Positions 42,812 to 50,825 of a DNA stretch of 64,000 nucleotides are shown here, one piece after another. Below the pieces are notes generated by a model. The model was not told the DNA's origin and did no database searches. It worked only from the letters and a program-made list of their open reading frames with translations. The position numbers and the translations under genes were made by a program. Source of the stretch: an uncultured Oscillospiraceae bacterium (lineage in GTDB: Bacteria > Bacillota > Clostridia > Oscillospirales > Oscillospiraceae); assembly GCA_934660965.1 (NCBI GenBank), contig CAKUIM010000009.1, positions 1 through 64,000 of the forward strand, in the 5' to 3' direction. Numbering within the stretch: position 1 is the stretch's first letter; every line of letters starts with the position of its first letter.

Positions 42812-43666
42812 ATGAAAGGCATCATCCTGGCCGCCGGTCGCGGCACCCGTCTCTACCCCATGACCCTTCCCGTCTGCAAGCCGCTCCTGCCCGTATACGA
42901 CAAGCCCCTCATCTACTATCCCCTGTCCGTCCTCATCAGCGCGGGCATCTCCGAGGTCCTTATCATCGTCCCCCCGGGGGAGGAGGGCACCTTCTCCGCC
43001 CTGCTGGGGGACGGCTCCCAGCTTGGCATGCGCATCTCCTACGCCGTGCAGTCCGTGGCCCGGGGCATTGCCGACGCCCTGCTCATCGGTGAGGACTTTC
43101 TGGCCGGAGAGAGCGTGTGTCTCGCCCTGGGGGACAACATCTTCCACTCCCCCTCCCTTACCGGCGCCCTGAAAAAGGCCGCCGCGGGCAACCGGGGGGG
43201 CACAGTGTTCGGCTACTACGTGGACGATCCCCGGCCCTTCGGCGTGGTAGAGTTTGACGCGCAGGGCCGGGCGGTCTCCATTGAGGAGAAGCCGCAGACC
43301 CCCAAGAGCAACTACATCATCCCCGGCCTTTATTTCTACGACAGCTCCGTCATCTCCATCGCCCGGGGCCTGACCCCGTCCGCCCGGGGCGAGCTGGAGA
43401 TCACCGATGTCAACCTTGAGTACCTGCGCCGGGGCGCGCTGGACGTGCTCCCCCTCTCCCGGGACACCGTGTGGCTGGACGCCGGCACCGCCGACAGCCT
43501 GCTCTCCGCCGCCCAGACCATCCAGGCCCTTCAAGCCGGCGGGCAGTACGTCTCCTGCATCGAGGAGGCAGCCCTCCGGGAAGGCTGGATCACCGCCGAA
43601 GAGGCCCACGCCGTTGGGCAGGGCATGGCCAACACCAACTACGGCCGGCACCTGCTCGCCCTGTGA
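42812..43666 (+). CDS. rmlA: Glucose-1-phosphate thymidylyltransferase
   Basis: Nucleotidyltransferase (284 aa) making dTDP-glucose from dTTP and glucose-1-phosphate, the first step to dTDP-L-rhamnose. Motifs are LAAGRGTRLYPMT, KPLLPVYDKPLIYYPL, LALGDNIF and EEKPQTPKSNY, with DTVWLDAGT near the C-terminus. GGAG lies upstream of the ATG. No rmlB, C or D genes are near; the next genes are for nucleoside salvage. A well-formed promoter lies upstream. Confidence 0.93.
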   Translation: MKGIILAAGRGTRLYPMTLPVCKPLLPVYDKPLIYYPLSVLISAGISEVLIIVPPGEEGTFSALLGDGSQLGMRISYAVQSVARGIADALLIGEDFLAGESVCLALGDNIFHSPSLTGALKKAAAGNRGGTVFGYYVDDPRPFGVVEFDAQGRAVSIEEKPQTPKSNYIIPGLYFYDSSVISIARGLTPSARGELEITDVNLEYLRRGALDVLPLSRDTVWLDAGTADSLLSAAQTIQALQAGGQYVSCIEEAALREGWITAEEAHAVGQGMANTNYGRHLLAL

Positions 43667-43722
43667 CCGCCCACCCCCATCCGTTTCCCACATACCGAAA
43701 CGCTGAAAAGGAGGTTCACACC

Positions 43723-44547
43723 ATGCACTACACCTTTGCACAGTATCAGGAAAGCGCCGACTATATCCGCGGCAAAATCGGATCCTTCGTCCCCGAGGTC
43801 GCCATGATCCTGGGCTCCGGCCTGGGCTTTCTGGGCGACGTGGTGGAGGACGCCGTCCCCGTGCCTTACGATGGCATCCCTCACTTCAAGCCCTCCACCG
43901 CCCCCGGCCACAAGGGCCGGCTGGTGTTCGGCACCCTCTCCGGCCGGAAAGTTGCTGTGATGCAGGGCCGGATGCATCACTACGAGGGCTACTCCTATGA
44001 AGATGTGTCTTATGCCGTGCGGGTACTGCGCCTGCTGGGCTGCCGCACCCTGATCGTCACCAATGCCGCCGGCTGCGTGCGCACCGACTGGCAGGCCGGG
44101 GACATCATGCTCATCACCGACCACATCAAGCTGTTCTCCGAGTCCCCCCTGCGGGGCGAGAACCTGCCGGAGTTCGGCGTGCGCTTCCCCGACGCCTCCC
44201 ATCTCTACACGCTCCGGCTCCAGGAGCTGGCCCGGGGCGTTGCCGTCGCGCAGGATGTAACGCTGCGCGAGGGCGTCTACTTCTACTGCTACGGCCCCCA
44301 GTATGAGACCCCTGCCGAGGTCCGTGCCGCCCGCGCGCTGGGCGCCGACGCCGTGGGCATGTCCACCGCGCCGGAGGTCATCGTGGCCGGCCACTGCGGC
44401 ATGGAGGTGCTGGGCCTCACCCTTTTGAGCAATATGGCCGCCGGCATCCTGGACCAGCCCCTGAGCGAGCAGGAGGTGCTGGACGCGGCAGCGTGCGCCC
44501 GGGACAAATTCTCTCACCTGGTGCTCGGCTGCCTTGCCTGGCTGTAA
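43723..44547 (+). CDS. Purine nucleoside phosphorylase
   Basis: Trimeric-type PNP (274 aa), cleaving purine nucleosides with phosphate to base and ribose-1-phosphate. Visible motifs are ILGSGLGFLG, MQGRMHHYEGYS, VTNAAGC, GPQYETPAEVRA and VGMSTAPEVIVA. AAAAGGAGG precedes the ATG. It is 18 bases before the amidohydrolase gene, and together they look like a nucleoside salvage operon. Confidence 0.93.
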   Translation: MHYTFAQYQESADYIRGKIGSFVPEVAMILGSGLGFLGDVVEDAVPVPYDGIPHFKPSTAPGHKGRLVFGTLSGRKVAVMQGRMHHYEGYSYEDVSYAVRVLRLLGCRTLIVTNAAGCVRTDWQAGDIMLITDHIKLFSESPLRGENLPEFGVRFPDASHLYTLRLQELARGVAVAQDVTLREGVYFYCYGPQYETPAEVRAARALGADAVGMSTAPEVIVAGHCGMEVLGLTLLSNMAAGILDQPLSEQEVLDAAACARDKFSHLVLGCLAWL

Positions 44548-44565
44548 GCGTTCGGGAGGGATTCC

Positions 44566-45864
44566 ATGTCCGTACTCTTTACCAACGTCACCGCCCTTTT
44601 GATGGACGAGGGCTTCACCACCCTGAAGGGCGGCTTTGTGGCCGTGGAGGGGCAGCACATCTCCTTTGTGGGCGCCCGGCGGCCGGCCGGGGCCTTTGAC
44701 GAGACCATCGACTGCGCCGGCCGCATCATGCTCCCCGGCCTTGTCAACGCCCACACCCACATCCCCATGACCCTCATGCGGGGCTACGGCGGCGGCCACG
44801 ACCTGCATACCTGGCTCAACGACTATATCTTTCCGGCGGAGGCCAGGCTCACCGACCGGGCGGTGGCCGCCGGGGCGGCCCTGGGCCTTGCAGAGATGAT
44901 CGCCTCGGGCATCACCTGCATTGCCGACATGTACGATCACTGCGAGGCCATCGTAGAGCAGGTGCTCCGCGCCGGCATCTCCGCCAACATCGCCCGGGGC
45001 ACCACCCTGTTCGCCCCGGACTACGACTTCCGCACCTTCCCCGGCTGCGTGGAGCAGGCGGCGCTTGTCCGGAACTGGCACGGCTATAACGGCGGCCAGC
45101 TGCGGGTGGACGCCTGCATTCACGGCGAGTATACCTCCCGGCCGCAGCTCTGGGCCGACATCGGCGCCTTCGCCCGGGAAAACGGCCTGCGCGCCCACGT
45201 CCACATCTCCGAGACCCGCTCGGAGCACAAGGAGTGCCTGGGCCGCTGGGGCAAGACTCCCATCCAGATTCTGGACCAGTACGGCGTGTGGGCAAACGGC
45301 GGCATCGCCGCCCACTGCGTGTATGCAACGCCCGAGGACTGGGCCGTCATGCGCGAGCGGGGCGTGTCCTGCGTCCACAACCCTTACTCCAACCTCAAGC
45401 TGGGCTCGGGCGTGGCCCCCATCCCCGCCATGGAGCGCGCCGGGGTGAACATCGCCCTGGGTACCGACGGCATGAGCTCCCACAACAGCGCCGACCTCTT
45501 TGCCGACATGAAGCTCGCCGCCGTGCTCCACAACGGCGTCTCCTGCGACCCCGCCGCCGTCACCGCCCGCCAGGCCCTGGAGATGGCCACCGTCCGCGGC
45601 GCCCTGGCCCTGGGCCGCACGGATACCGGGCGCATCGCCCCGGGATATGTGGCCGACCTCATCCTGGTGGACTTCGACGCGCCCAACCTCATCCCCTGCC
45701 ACAGCGAGGCGGAAAACCTTGTCTTTGCCTGTCACGGCTCCAATGTGGTCATGAATATGGCCCGGGGCCGGGTCATATACAAAAACGGAGAGTTTTTGAC
45801 CCTGGACCTTGCGCAGATCAAGTCCGAGGTGCGCTCTTACGCCCTGCCGCTGATCTTCGGCTGA
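44566..45864 (+). CDS. MTA/SAH deaminase-like amidohydrolase
   Basis: Metal-dependent deaminase (432 aa) of the MtaD/SsnA-like amidohydrolase family. Metal ligands are seen in NAHTHIPMTLMRG, HVHISETRSEH, AAHCVYA and LGTDGMSSHNS. Likely substrates are S-adenosylhomocysteine, methylthioadenosine or related adenosine compounds; guanine deaminase is less likely. Coupling with purine nucleoside phosphorylase fits deamination of adenosine derivatives before phosphorolysis. Substrate not determinable here. Confidence 0.88.
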   Translation: MSVLFTNVTALLMDEGFTTLKGGFVAVEGQHISFVGARRPAGAFDETIDCAGRIMLPGLVNAHTHIPMTLMRGYGGGHDLHTWLNDYIFPAEARLTDRAVAAGAALGLAEMIASGITCIADMYDHCEAIVEQVLRAGISANIARGTTLFAPDYDFRTFPGCVEQAALVRNWHGYNGGQLRVDACIHGEYTSRPQLWADIGAFARENGLRAHVHISETRSEHKECLGRWGKTPIQILDQYGVWANGGIAAHCVYATPEDWAVMRERGVSCVHNPYSNLKLGSGVAPIPAMERAGVNIALGTDGMSSHNSADLFADMKLAAVLHNGVSCDPAAVTARQALEMATVRGALALGRTDTGRIAPGYVADLILVDFDAPNLIPCHSEAENLVFACHGSNVVMNMARGRVIYKNGEFLTLDLAQIKSEVRSYALPLIFG

Positions 45865-45924
45865 CGCCGCAGCCGCCCAAGGGCGGGCGCTGCCGGACTG
45901 AAAAAAGCAAAAAAGGAGCAAGCT

Positions 45925-47574
45925 ATGGCAAGTCAAGGAAAGAAAAACACCTTTTTCGGCGGGGTGGCCACCCTGGCCACCGGCGTCATCATCGTCAAGC
46001 TCATCGGCGCGCTTTATAAGATCCCCCTGGCCAACATCCTGGGGGAGACGGGCTTCAGCTACTTCAACACCGCCTACAACGTCTATAACGTCCTTCTGAT
46101 GATCTCCACCGCCGGCCTTCCGGTGGCCCTGTCCAAAACCGTGTCCGAGGCCAACGCCCTGGGCCGCGCCAACCAGGTGCGCCGGGTGTTCCGGGTGGCG
46201 CTGACCACCTTCCTCATCCTGGGCGCTCTGAGCACCCTCATCATGTTCATCGGCGCCGGCCCCATTACGGAGTTCATGGGCAGCCCCGACTCCCGGGCCT
46301 CCGTCCGGGCCCTGGCCCCCGCGGCGCTGTTTGTATGCTGCATGGCCGCCTTCCGGGGCTATTTCCAGGGCCACGGCAACATGGTGCCCACGTCGGTGTC
46401 CCAGGTGGTGGAGGCCCTGTGCAAGCTGGTGCTGGGCCTTGCCCTGGCCTACCTGCTGGCCCGTCAGTCCATCGCCCTGGCCTCCGCCGGCGCCATTCTG
46501 GGCGTCACCATCGGCACCCTTGTGGCGCTGCTGCTGCTCGTGTTCATCTTCGTTCGCTCCGGCGGCCTTGCCCAGAGCCGCTCCGACGACATCCCCGACA
46601 GCTCCGGCAGCATCCTGCGCACCCTGGTGTCCATTGCCATCCCCATCACCATCGGCTCGTCGGTGACCAACATCGTGTACCTGGTGGACAACGGCCTCAT
46701 CCTCAATCAGCTGCAAAACTCCCTGGGCATGACCCAGAATCAGGCCGACTCCCTTTACGGCATCTACTCCGCCGCCGGCACCCTCTACTCCCTGCCCTCC
46801 TCGCTGATGATCCCCTTCACCGCCTCCATCCTGCCCGCCGTGTCCGCCTGCCGCAGCCGCCGGGATAAGCTGGGGGCCTCCCGGGTGAGCGAGTCCGCCA
46901 TGCGCATGGGCATGCTCATCGCCCTGCCCGCCGGCTTCGGCCTGACCGCCCTGGCCCGCCCCATCACCGCCATGCTCTACCCCCGGTACGACAATGCCAT
47001 CGCCGGCGGCTGCCTTGCGTGGCTGGGCATCGCGTCCATCTTCGTGTGCATCATGCTCCTTTCCAACTCCATCCTCCAGGCCCACGGCATGGTCAACCTC
47101 CCGGTGGCCATTGCCGCCATCGGCGGCATCATCAAGCTGTCGGTGAACTACGTGCTGGTGGGCATCGAGTCCATCAACGTGGTGGGCGCCGCCATCGGCA
47201 CGCTGTGCTGCTTTGCCGTGGTGGCCCTGCTGGACCTGTTCGTCATCCACCGCATCATCCCCTCTCCCCCCCGCATCAGCCGCATCTTCGTTAAGCCCGT
47301 GGCCGCCTCCGCCGTCATGGCTGCCGCCGCCTGGGCCGCCAATGGGCTGCTCGCCAAGCTCCTGGGCATGCTCGCCCCCTTCCGGGCGGTGGACGCCTCC
47401 GGCGCCGTCACGGGCCTTTCCCGCATGGGCATCGTGCTCTCCACCCTGGGGGGCATCGGCGTGGGCGGCATCGTCTACCTCATCCTGGTGGTGGCCCTCC
47501 GCGTCATCTCCAAGGACGATCTGGCCCTCATGCCCCACGGCGACAAGCTCTCAAGGCTCCTCCGGGTGCGCTGA
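45925..47574 (+). CDS. Polysaccharide/lipid flippase, SpoVB/YabM-MurJ type
   Basis: Membrane protein (549 aa) with about 14 hydrophobic segments, MATE-superfamily MVF/PST type. The N-terminal region reads GVIIVKLIGALYKIPLANIL, followed by GYFQGHGNM. It likely flips a lipid-linked cell wall precursor. Gene order flippase-MazG-(HU)-RqcP matches the yabM-yabN-yabO region of Bacillus. AAAAGGAG precedes the ATG. Whether it serves vegetative wall or spore cortex is unknown. Confidence 0.9.
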   Translation: MASQGKKNTFFGGVATLATGVIIVKLIGALYKIPLANILGETGFSYFNTAYNVYNVLLMISTAGLPVALSKTVSEANALGRANQVRRVFRVALTTFLILGALSTLIMFIGAGPITEFMGSPDSRASVRALAPAALFVCCMAAFRGYFQGHGNMVPTSVSQVVEALCKLVLGLALAYLLARQSIALASAGAILGVTIGTLVALLLLVFIFVRSGGLAQSRSDDIPDSSGSILRTLVSIAIPITIGSSVTNIVYLVDNGLILNQLQNSLGMTQNQADSLYGIYSAAGTLYSLPSSLMIPFTASILPAVSACRSRRDKLGASRVSESAMRMGMLIALPAGFGLTALARPITAMLYPRYDNAIAGGCLAWLGIASIFVCIMLLSNSILQAHGMVNLPVAIAAIGGIIKLSVNYVLVGIESINVVGAAIGTLCCFAVVALLDLFVIHRIIPSPPRISRIFVKPVAASAVMAAAAWAANGLLAKLLGMLAPFRAVDASGAVTGLSRMGIVLSTLGGIGVGGIVYLILVVALRVISKDDLALMPHGDKLSRLLRVR

Positions 47575-47643
47575 CAAGCCCGCCGGCTCCCCTCCGCTGT
47601 TTTTCACAAAAAAGCAAAAAAGCCTTGCAGTACAGGAGAAAAT

Positions 47644-48438
47644 ATGATAAATTTATTGAAACAGCCCCCATATAATTTCCAGGATTTGGTGAAAATTGTC
47701 CGTATCCTGCGCGCCCCCGGCGGCTGCCGGTGGGACGGTGCCCAGACCCATGCGTCCATCCGCCGCAACTTCCTTGAGGAGGCCTATGAGGTGGCCGAAG
47801 CCATTGATGAGGGCTCCCCCGACCACCTGAAGGAAGAGCTTGGCGACGTACTTCTCCAGGTGGTTTTCCACGCCTCCATCGAGGAGGACGCCGGGCGCTT
47901 CGACATCGACGCCGTGGCCGACGGCGTGTGCCGCAAGCTCATCTACCGGCATCCCCATGTGTTCGGCGATGTCACCGTGGGCTCCACCGACGAGATCCTC
48001 TCCAACTGGGAAGAGCTCAAAAAGAAAGAAAAGGGCCAGCAGACCCAGGCGGACGCGGTAGACGCCGTGGCCCGCAGCCTGCCCGCCCTGTGGCGGGCGG
48101 AAAAGGTGCAGAAGAAGGCGGCCAAGGCCGGCTTCGACTGGCCGGACGTCTCCGGCGCTATGGACAAGCTCCGGGAGGAAACCGATGAGCTCGCCGGCGC
48201 CATCGCCGGCCGGGGCGACCCGGCGGAGGAGCTGGGCGACCTGCTCTTTGCCGCCGTCAACATCGCCCGTTTCCTGGAGGTCGACCCGGAGGCCGCCCTC
48301 CACGCCGCCAGCGACAAGTTTGCCCGGCGCTTCCGTCTGGTGGAGCAGACCGCCGCCCGGCGCGGGCAGGACCTGAACACTCTCTCCCTTGATGAGCTCA
48401 ACGCCCTGTGGGACGAGGCCAAGCAAGCCAAGGCTTAA
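47644..48438 (+). CDS. mazG: Nucleoside triphosphate pyrophosphohydrolase MazG
   Basis: A 264-aa MazG protein with two MazG domains. The first has GCRWDGAQTHASIRRNFLEE, the metal-binding EEAYEVAEAID and ELGDVLLQV; the second repeats EETDELAGAI and EELGDLLFA. It hydrolyses non-canonical NTPs to NMP and pyrophosphate. Bacillus YabN carries an extra N-terminal methylase domain that is absent here. CAGGAG precedes the ATG at 47644. Confidence 0.94.
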   Translation: MINLLKQPPYNFQDLVKIVRILRAPGGCRWDGAQTHASIRRNFLEEAYEVAEAIDEGSPDHLKEELGDVLLQVVFHASIEEDAGRFDIDAVADGVCRKLIYRHPHVFGDVTVGSTDEILSNWEELKKKEKGQQTQADAVDAVARSLPALWRAEKVQKKAAKAGFDWPDVSGAMDKLREETDELAGAIAGRGDPAEELGDLLFAAVNIARFLEVDPEAALHAASDKFARRFRLVEQTAARRGQDLNTLSLDELNALWDEAKQAKA

Positions 48439-48514
48439 CAGCGCCCCGTGCGCTTTAAGTGATAAATCGAGCTGCGGGCAACCGCAAAGAATGATTTACA
48501 GGAGGAACCATATT

Positions 48515-48790
48515 ATGAATAAAGCTGAACTGATCAATGCCGCCGCTGAAAAGTCCGGTCTGTCCAAGAAGGACACTGAGGCTGTTGTCAATGCTGCCAT
48601 CGACGCGATCACCGAGTCTCTGAAGAATTGCGACAAGGTTCAGCTGGTGGGCTTTGGCGCTTTTGAGGTGAAGGCCCGCGCGGAGCGCATCGGCCGCAAC
48701 CCCCGCACCAAGGAGCAGATCAAGATTCCCGCCTCCAAGACCCCTGTTTTCAAGCCCGGCAAGGCCCTGAAGGACGCCGTCTCCGGCTGA
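48515..48790 (+). CDS. hup: HU-type DNA-binding protein
   Basis: Small histone-like nucleoid protein (91 aa). It has the N-terminal helices MNKAELINAAAEKSGLSKK, the conserved VQLVGFGAFEVKARAERIGRN arm (shown in part), and the C-terminal PVFKPGKALKDAV. AGGAGG lies upstream. Codon use is less GC-extreme than in its neighbours, as expected for a highly expressed gene. It sits between mazG and rqcP, an arrangement different from Bacillus. Confidence 0.96.
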   Translation: MNKAELINAAAEKSGLSKKDTEAVVNAAIDAITESLKNCDKVQLVGFGAFEVKARAERIGRNPRTKEQIKIPASKTPVFKPGKALKDAVSG

Positions 48791-48803
48791 TCTGACCAAT
48801 CAA

Positions 48804-48840
48804 AAGCGGCAGGGCCAAGGCCCTGCCGCTTCCGATTTTC
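48804..48840 (+). terminator. Probable terminator after HU
   Basis: AAGCGGCAGGGCC and GGCCCTGCCGCTT form a hairpin with the central bases unpaired, followed by CCGATTTTC. The T-run is short. Confidence 0.6.
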
Positions 48841-48899
48841 TCCGGCCCTTCCGAAAGGGGCCGGGCCACCCCCTTGTATGGAAAGGACGTGCTCCCCCT

Positions 48900-49142
48900 A
48901 TGAGACTGGATAAATGGCTCAAGGTCTCCCGCATCATGAAGCGGCGCACCGTGGCCAACGAGGCCTGCGACAACGGCCGGGTCAGCGCCAATGGCCGGCC
49001 GGTGAAGGCCTCCTACGACGTCCGGGTGGGCGACGTGCTGGAGCTCAAATTCGGCGAAAAGCTCATCCGGGTGGAGGTGCTCTCCACCGCCGACATCGTG
49101 GGCAAGGCCGACGCCGCCGCCATGTACCAGGAGCTGCGCTGA
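48900..49142 (+). CDS. rqcP: S4-domain RNA-binding protein RqcP (YabO family)
   Basis: An 80-aa protein that is almost entirely an S4 RNA-binding domain: MRLDKWLKVSRIMKRRTVA, then GRVSANGRPVKASYDV and VGDVLELKFG. RqcP works with RqcH in ribosome-associated quality control, stabilising the P-site tRNA during alanine tailing. The position after mazG and HU supports the YabO assignment over Hsp15. GAAAGGAC lies upstream. Confidence 0.92.
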   Translation: MRLDKWLKVSRIMKRRTVANEACDNGRVSANGRPVKASYDVRVGDVLELKFGEKLIRVEVLSTADIVGKADAAAMYQELR

Positions 49143-49224
49143 CGCCGCCCCGCAGCAAACCTAAACCCCGGCATAACGAAAGCCGCCCTCCGGAGCTCCC
49201 GGCGGGCGGCTTTTTCATGTCCAA

Positions 49225-49630
49225 AGGCTCCCCTGTGTAAGGGGTAGCGAAGCGGCCGGGCTTCTATCCCCTCCGGCTCGCAAGCTCGCCACCTCCCCTT
49301 GAACGCAAGGGGAGGCTTGGGGCAGTGCCCTTAGGCTCCCTTGTGTAAAGGGAGCTGTCAGCCGCAAGGCTGACTGAGGGATTGTCCGCGCACTGCCCTT
49401 GGCTCCCTCTGATGAGGGAGCTGTCGAGCGCAAGCGAGACTAAGGGGTTGTGCCCGCCCTTGGCTCCCTCTGATGAGGGAGCTGTCAGCGAAGCTGACTG
49501 AGGGAGAGAGCCCTCCACCGGCACTGCCGTTTATCTCTCCCTCCGTCAAAGCCTGTGGCTTTGCCACCTCCCTCGTCAGAGGGAGGCTTTGAGAGCGCCA
49601 ACCCATTTGCTGCCCTCGTCAGAGGGAGCC
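49225..49630. repeat. Cluster of composite palindromic repeats, copy 2
   Basis: A run of related units without genes between rqcP and the VanZ-like gene: a diverged unit (49225-49316), an A-type unit (49333-49384), a second A-type unit (49400-49446), a full A+B unit (49461-49588) and a fragment CTCGTCAGAGGGAGCC near 49615-49630. Units differ in the central loop but share CTCCCTC/GAGGGAG arms. This explains the 476 bp between 49143 and 49618. Confidence 0.85.
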
Positions 49631-50236
49631 CGCGTCTCCTTCCCCCCGGCCATTTCTCCCGCGCTCCGCCGCCCGGACAAGCAGCCGCACTATGGCCAGC
49701 AGCCCGTACCCCGCCAGCGCGCCCAGGGCGTTGGTGAGCAGATCGTCCACGTCGAAGCTGCGCCCGACGATGGGCTGAAAAAGCTCCGTCGCCAGCGACA
49801 GCGCAAGCCCCGCCCCCGCCGCCGTCCACCAGCGCGTCTCCCGCCACACCAGCGGCAGCAGCACCCCCAGCGGGAGATACAGCAGCACGTTGGCCCCCAT
49901 CTGCCAGGAAAAGCGCCCCCCGTCCAGAAAGAAGGGCCGCAGGGAGAAGGCCCCGCCAAGCCACGCCACGCGGATGGCGTCCTGATAGCCCCGGAAAAGC
50001 TTGGCCCACGCCATGCTCCAGAAGTTCGCCGGCACCCACGTCAGGGCCAGCAGCGCCGCCAGATAGCACACCAGCAGCAGCCGCGCCGCCTCCTGCCCCC
50101 GCGTCCGCCGGGCCGCACCCCGCCGCACCCGCAGCAGCCGCACCGGCAGGTATACGCACCCAGCCGCCACCGCCGCCGGAATCACGTCCAGGATGTCCGT
50201 GAGATAGCTCATCACCCGCAGCCACATCGCGTTCAT
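49619..50236 (-). CDS. VanZ-like membrane protein
   Basis: A 205-aa protein with about five membrane segments and the VanZ-family core (WQMGANVLLYLPLGVLLPL, then FDVDDLLTNALGALAGYGL). VanZ relatives are linked to glycopeptide tolerance, but most are of unknown role. The start at 50236 has GGGGAGG eight bases upstream; a second ATG lies at 50227. The final codons and stop fall within a fragment of the palindromic repeat, so the C-terminus may have been altered by repeat insertion. Confidence 0.85.
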   Translation of the reverse strand: MNAMWLRVMSYLTDILDVIPAAVAAGCVYLPVRLLRVRRGAARRTRGQEAARLLLVCYLAALLALTWVPANFWSMAWAKLFRGYQDAIRVAWLGGAFSLRPFFLDGGRFSWQMGANVLLYLPLGVLLPLVWRETRWWTAAGAGLALSLATELFQPIVGRSFDVDDLLTNALGALAGYGLLAIVRLLVRAAERGRNGRGEGDAGSL

Positions 50237-50332
50237 GTCCTCCGCCTCCCCGCGCCGGGGCCGCGCCCCGGAAATTTCGACCATCTTATCACAGGCGGCT
50301 TGGGTTTCTCATAAATCCAGCGAAAGAAATTC

Positions 50333-50680
50333 TTAAATTTTCTCCTCCTCGTACCCGGCCAGGGCCGCGGCGGCCAGGGCGGCAAGGCGCGCCGCGCCCT
50401 CGGCCTCGGCCATGGCCTGGAACTGCTCCAGCCCGATGGCGCTCATCGCGCTGCGCAGCGCCCGGGTCAGCCGGGATTTGGCCCGCAGATGGTGCTCCCC
50501 CCGGTGGATGCGCCGCCCCTCCAGCTCCAGCGCGGCGGCAAGCCCCGCCGCGCGGCAGCGCGCGGTGAGCTCCCCGTCCACCCGCCGGCGGAACTCCAGG
50601 GGCCGCACGGCGCTGTCCGCGCTCTCGATATAAATGGTGCCATCCCGCAGGATAAGCTTGCTGACAATCTCGTAGGCCAT
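50333..50680 (-). CDS. Hypothetical protein, 115 aa
   Basis: Not recognised. The start at 50680 is supported by GGAGGGG just upstream. The N-terminal half looks like a beta-strand unit (YEIVSKLILRDGTIYIESAD); the C-terminal half is alanine-rich and helical (LEQFQAMAEAEGAARLAAL), ending EEEKI. No signal or membrane segment. Its codon pattern suits this genome, and it lies between the VanZ-like and SLH genes on the same strand. Confidence 0.6.
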   Translation of the reverse strand: MAYEIVSKLILRDGTIYIESADSAVRPLEFRRRVDGELTARCRAAGLAAALELEGRRIHRGEHHLRAKSRLTRALRSAMSAIGLEQFQAMAEAEGAARLAALAAAALAGYEEEKI

Positions 50681-50702
50681 GCTTCCCCTCCTCTCCGCCC
50701 TC

Positions 50703-50805
50703 CCTTCCGGCAGAGGGGAAGCGCCGCTTCCCCTCTGCCGGAAGGGCAAGGCCCCGGAACCTTGGGTCCCGGGGCCTTGCTGGGTTTGCGGCGCTATGCG
50801 CCGCA
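50703..50805 (-). terminator. Tandem hairpins after the SLH gene
   Basis: Three hairpins: CCTTCCGGCAGAGGGGAAG with its complement (50703-50746), AAGGCCCCGG with CCGGGGCCTT (50749-50781), and GCGGCGC-TAT-GCGCCGC (50789-50805). No clear T-run; together they probably end or stabilise the SLH transcript. Confidence 0.55.
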
Positions 50806-50825
50806 GGGCCGTTTCGCGTCCGAGC

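Noticed and set aside
43639..47538. A 1299-codon open frame on the minus strand over the nucleoside salvage and flippase genes
   Set aside because: It is antisense to four well-supported genes; the His/Gly/Ala-rich, low-complexity translation is typical of a stop-poor GC-rich shadow frame.
49225..49630. CRISPR array
   Set aside because: The units are palindromic, of unequal length and spacing, with no constant repeat/unique spacer alternation and no cas genes.
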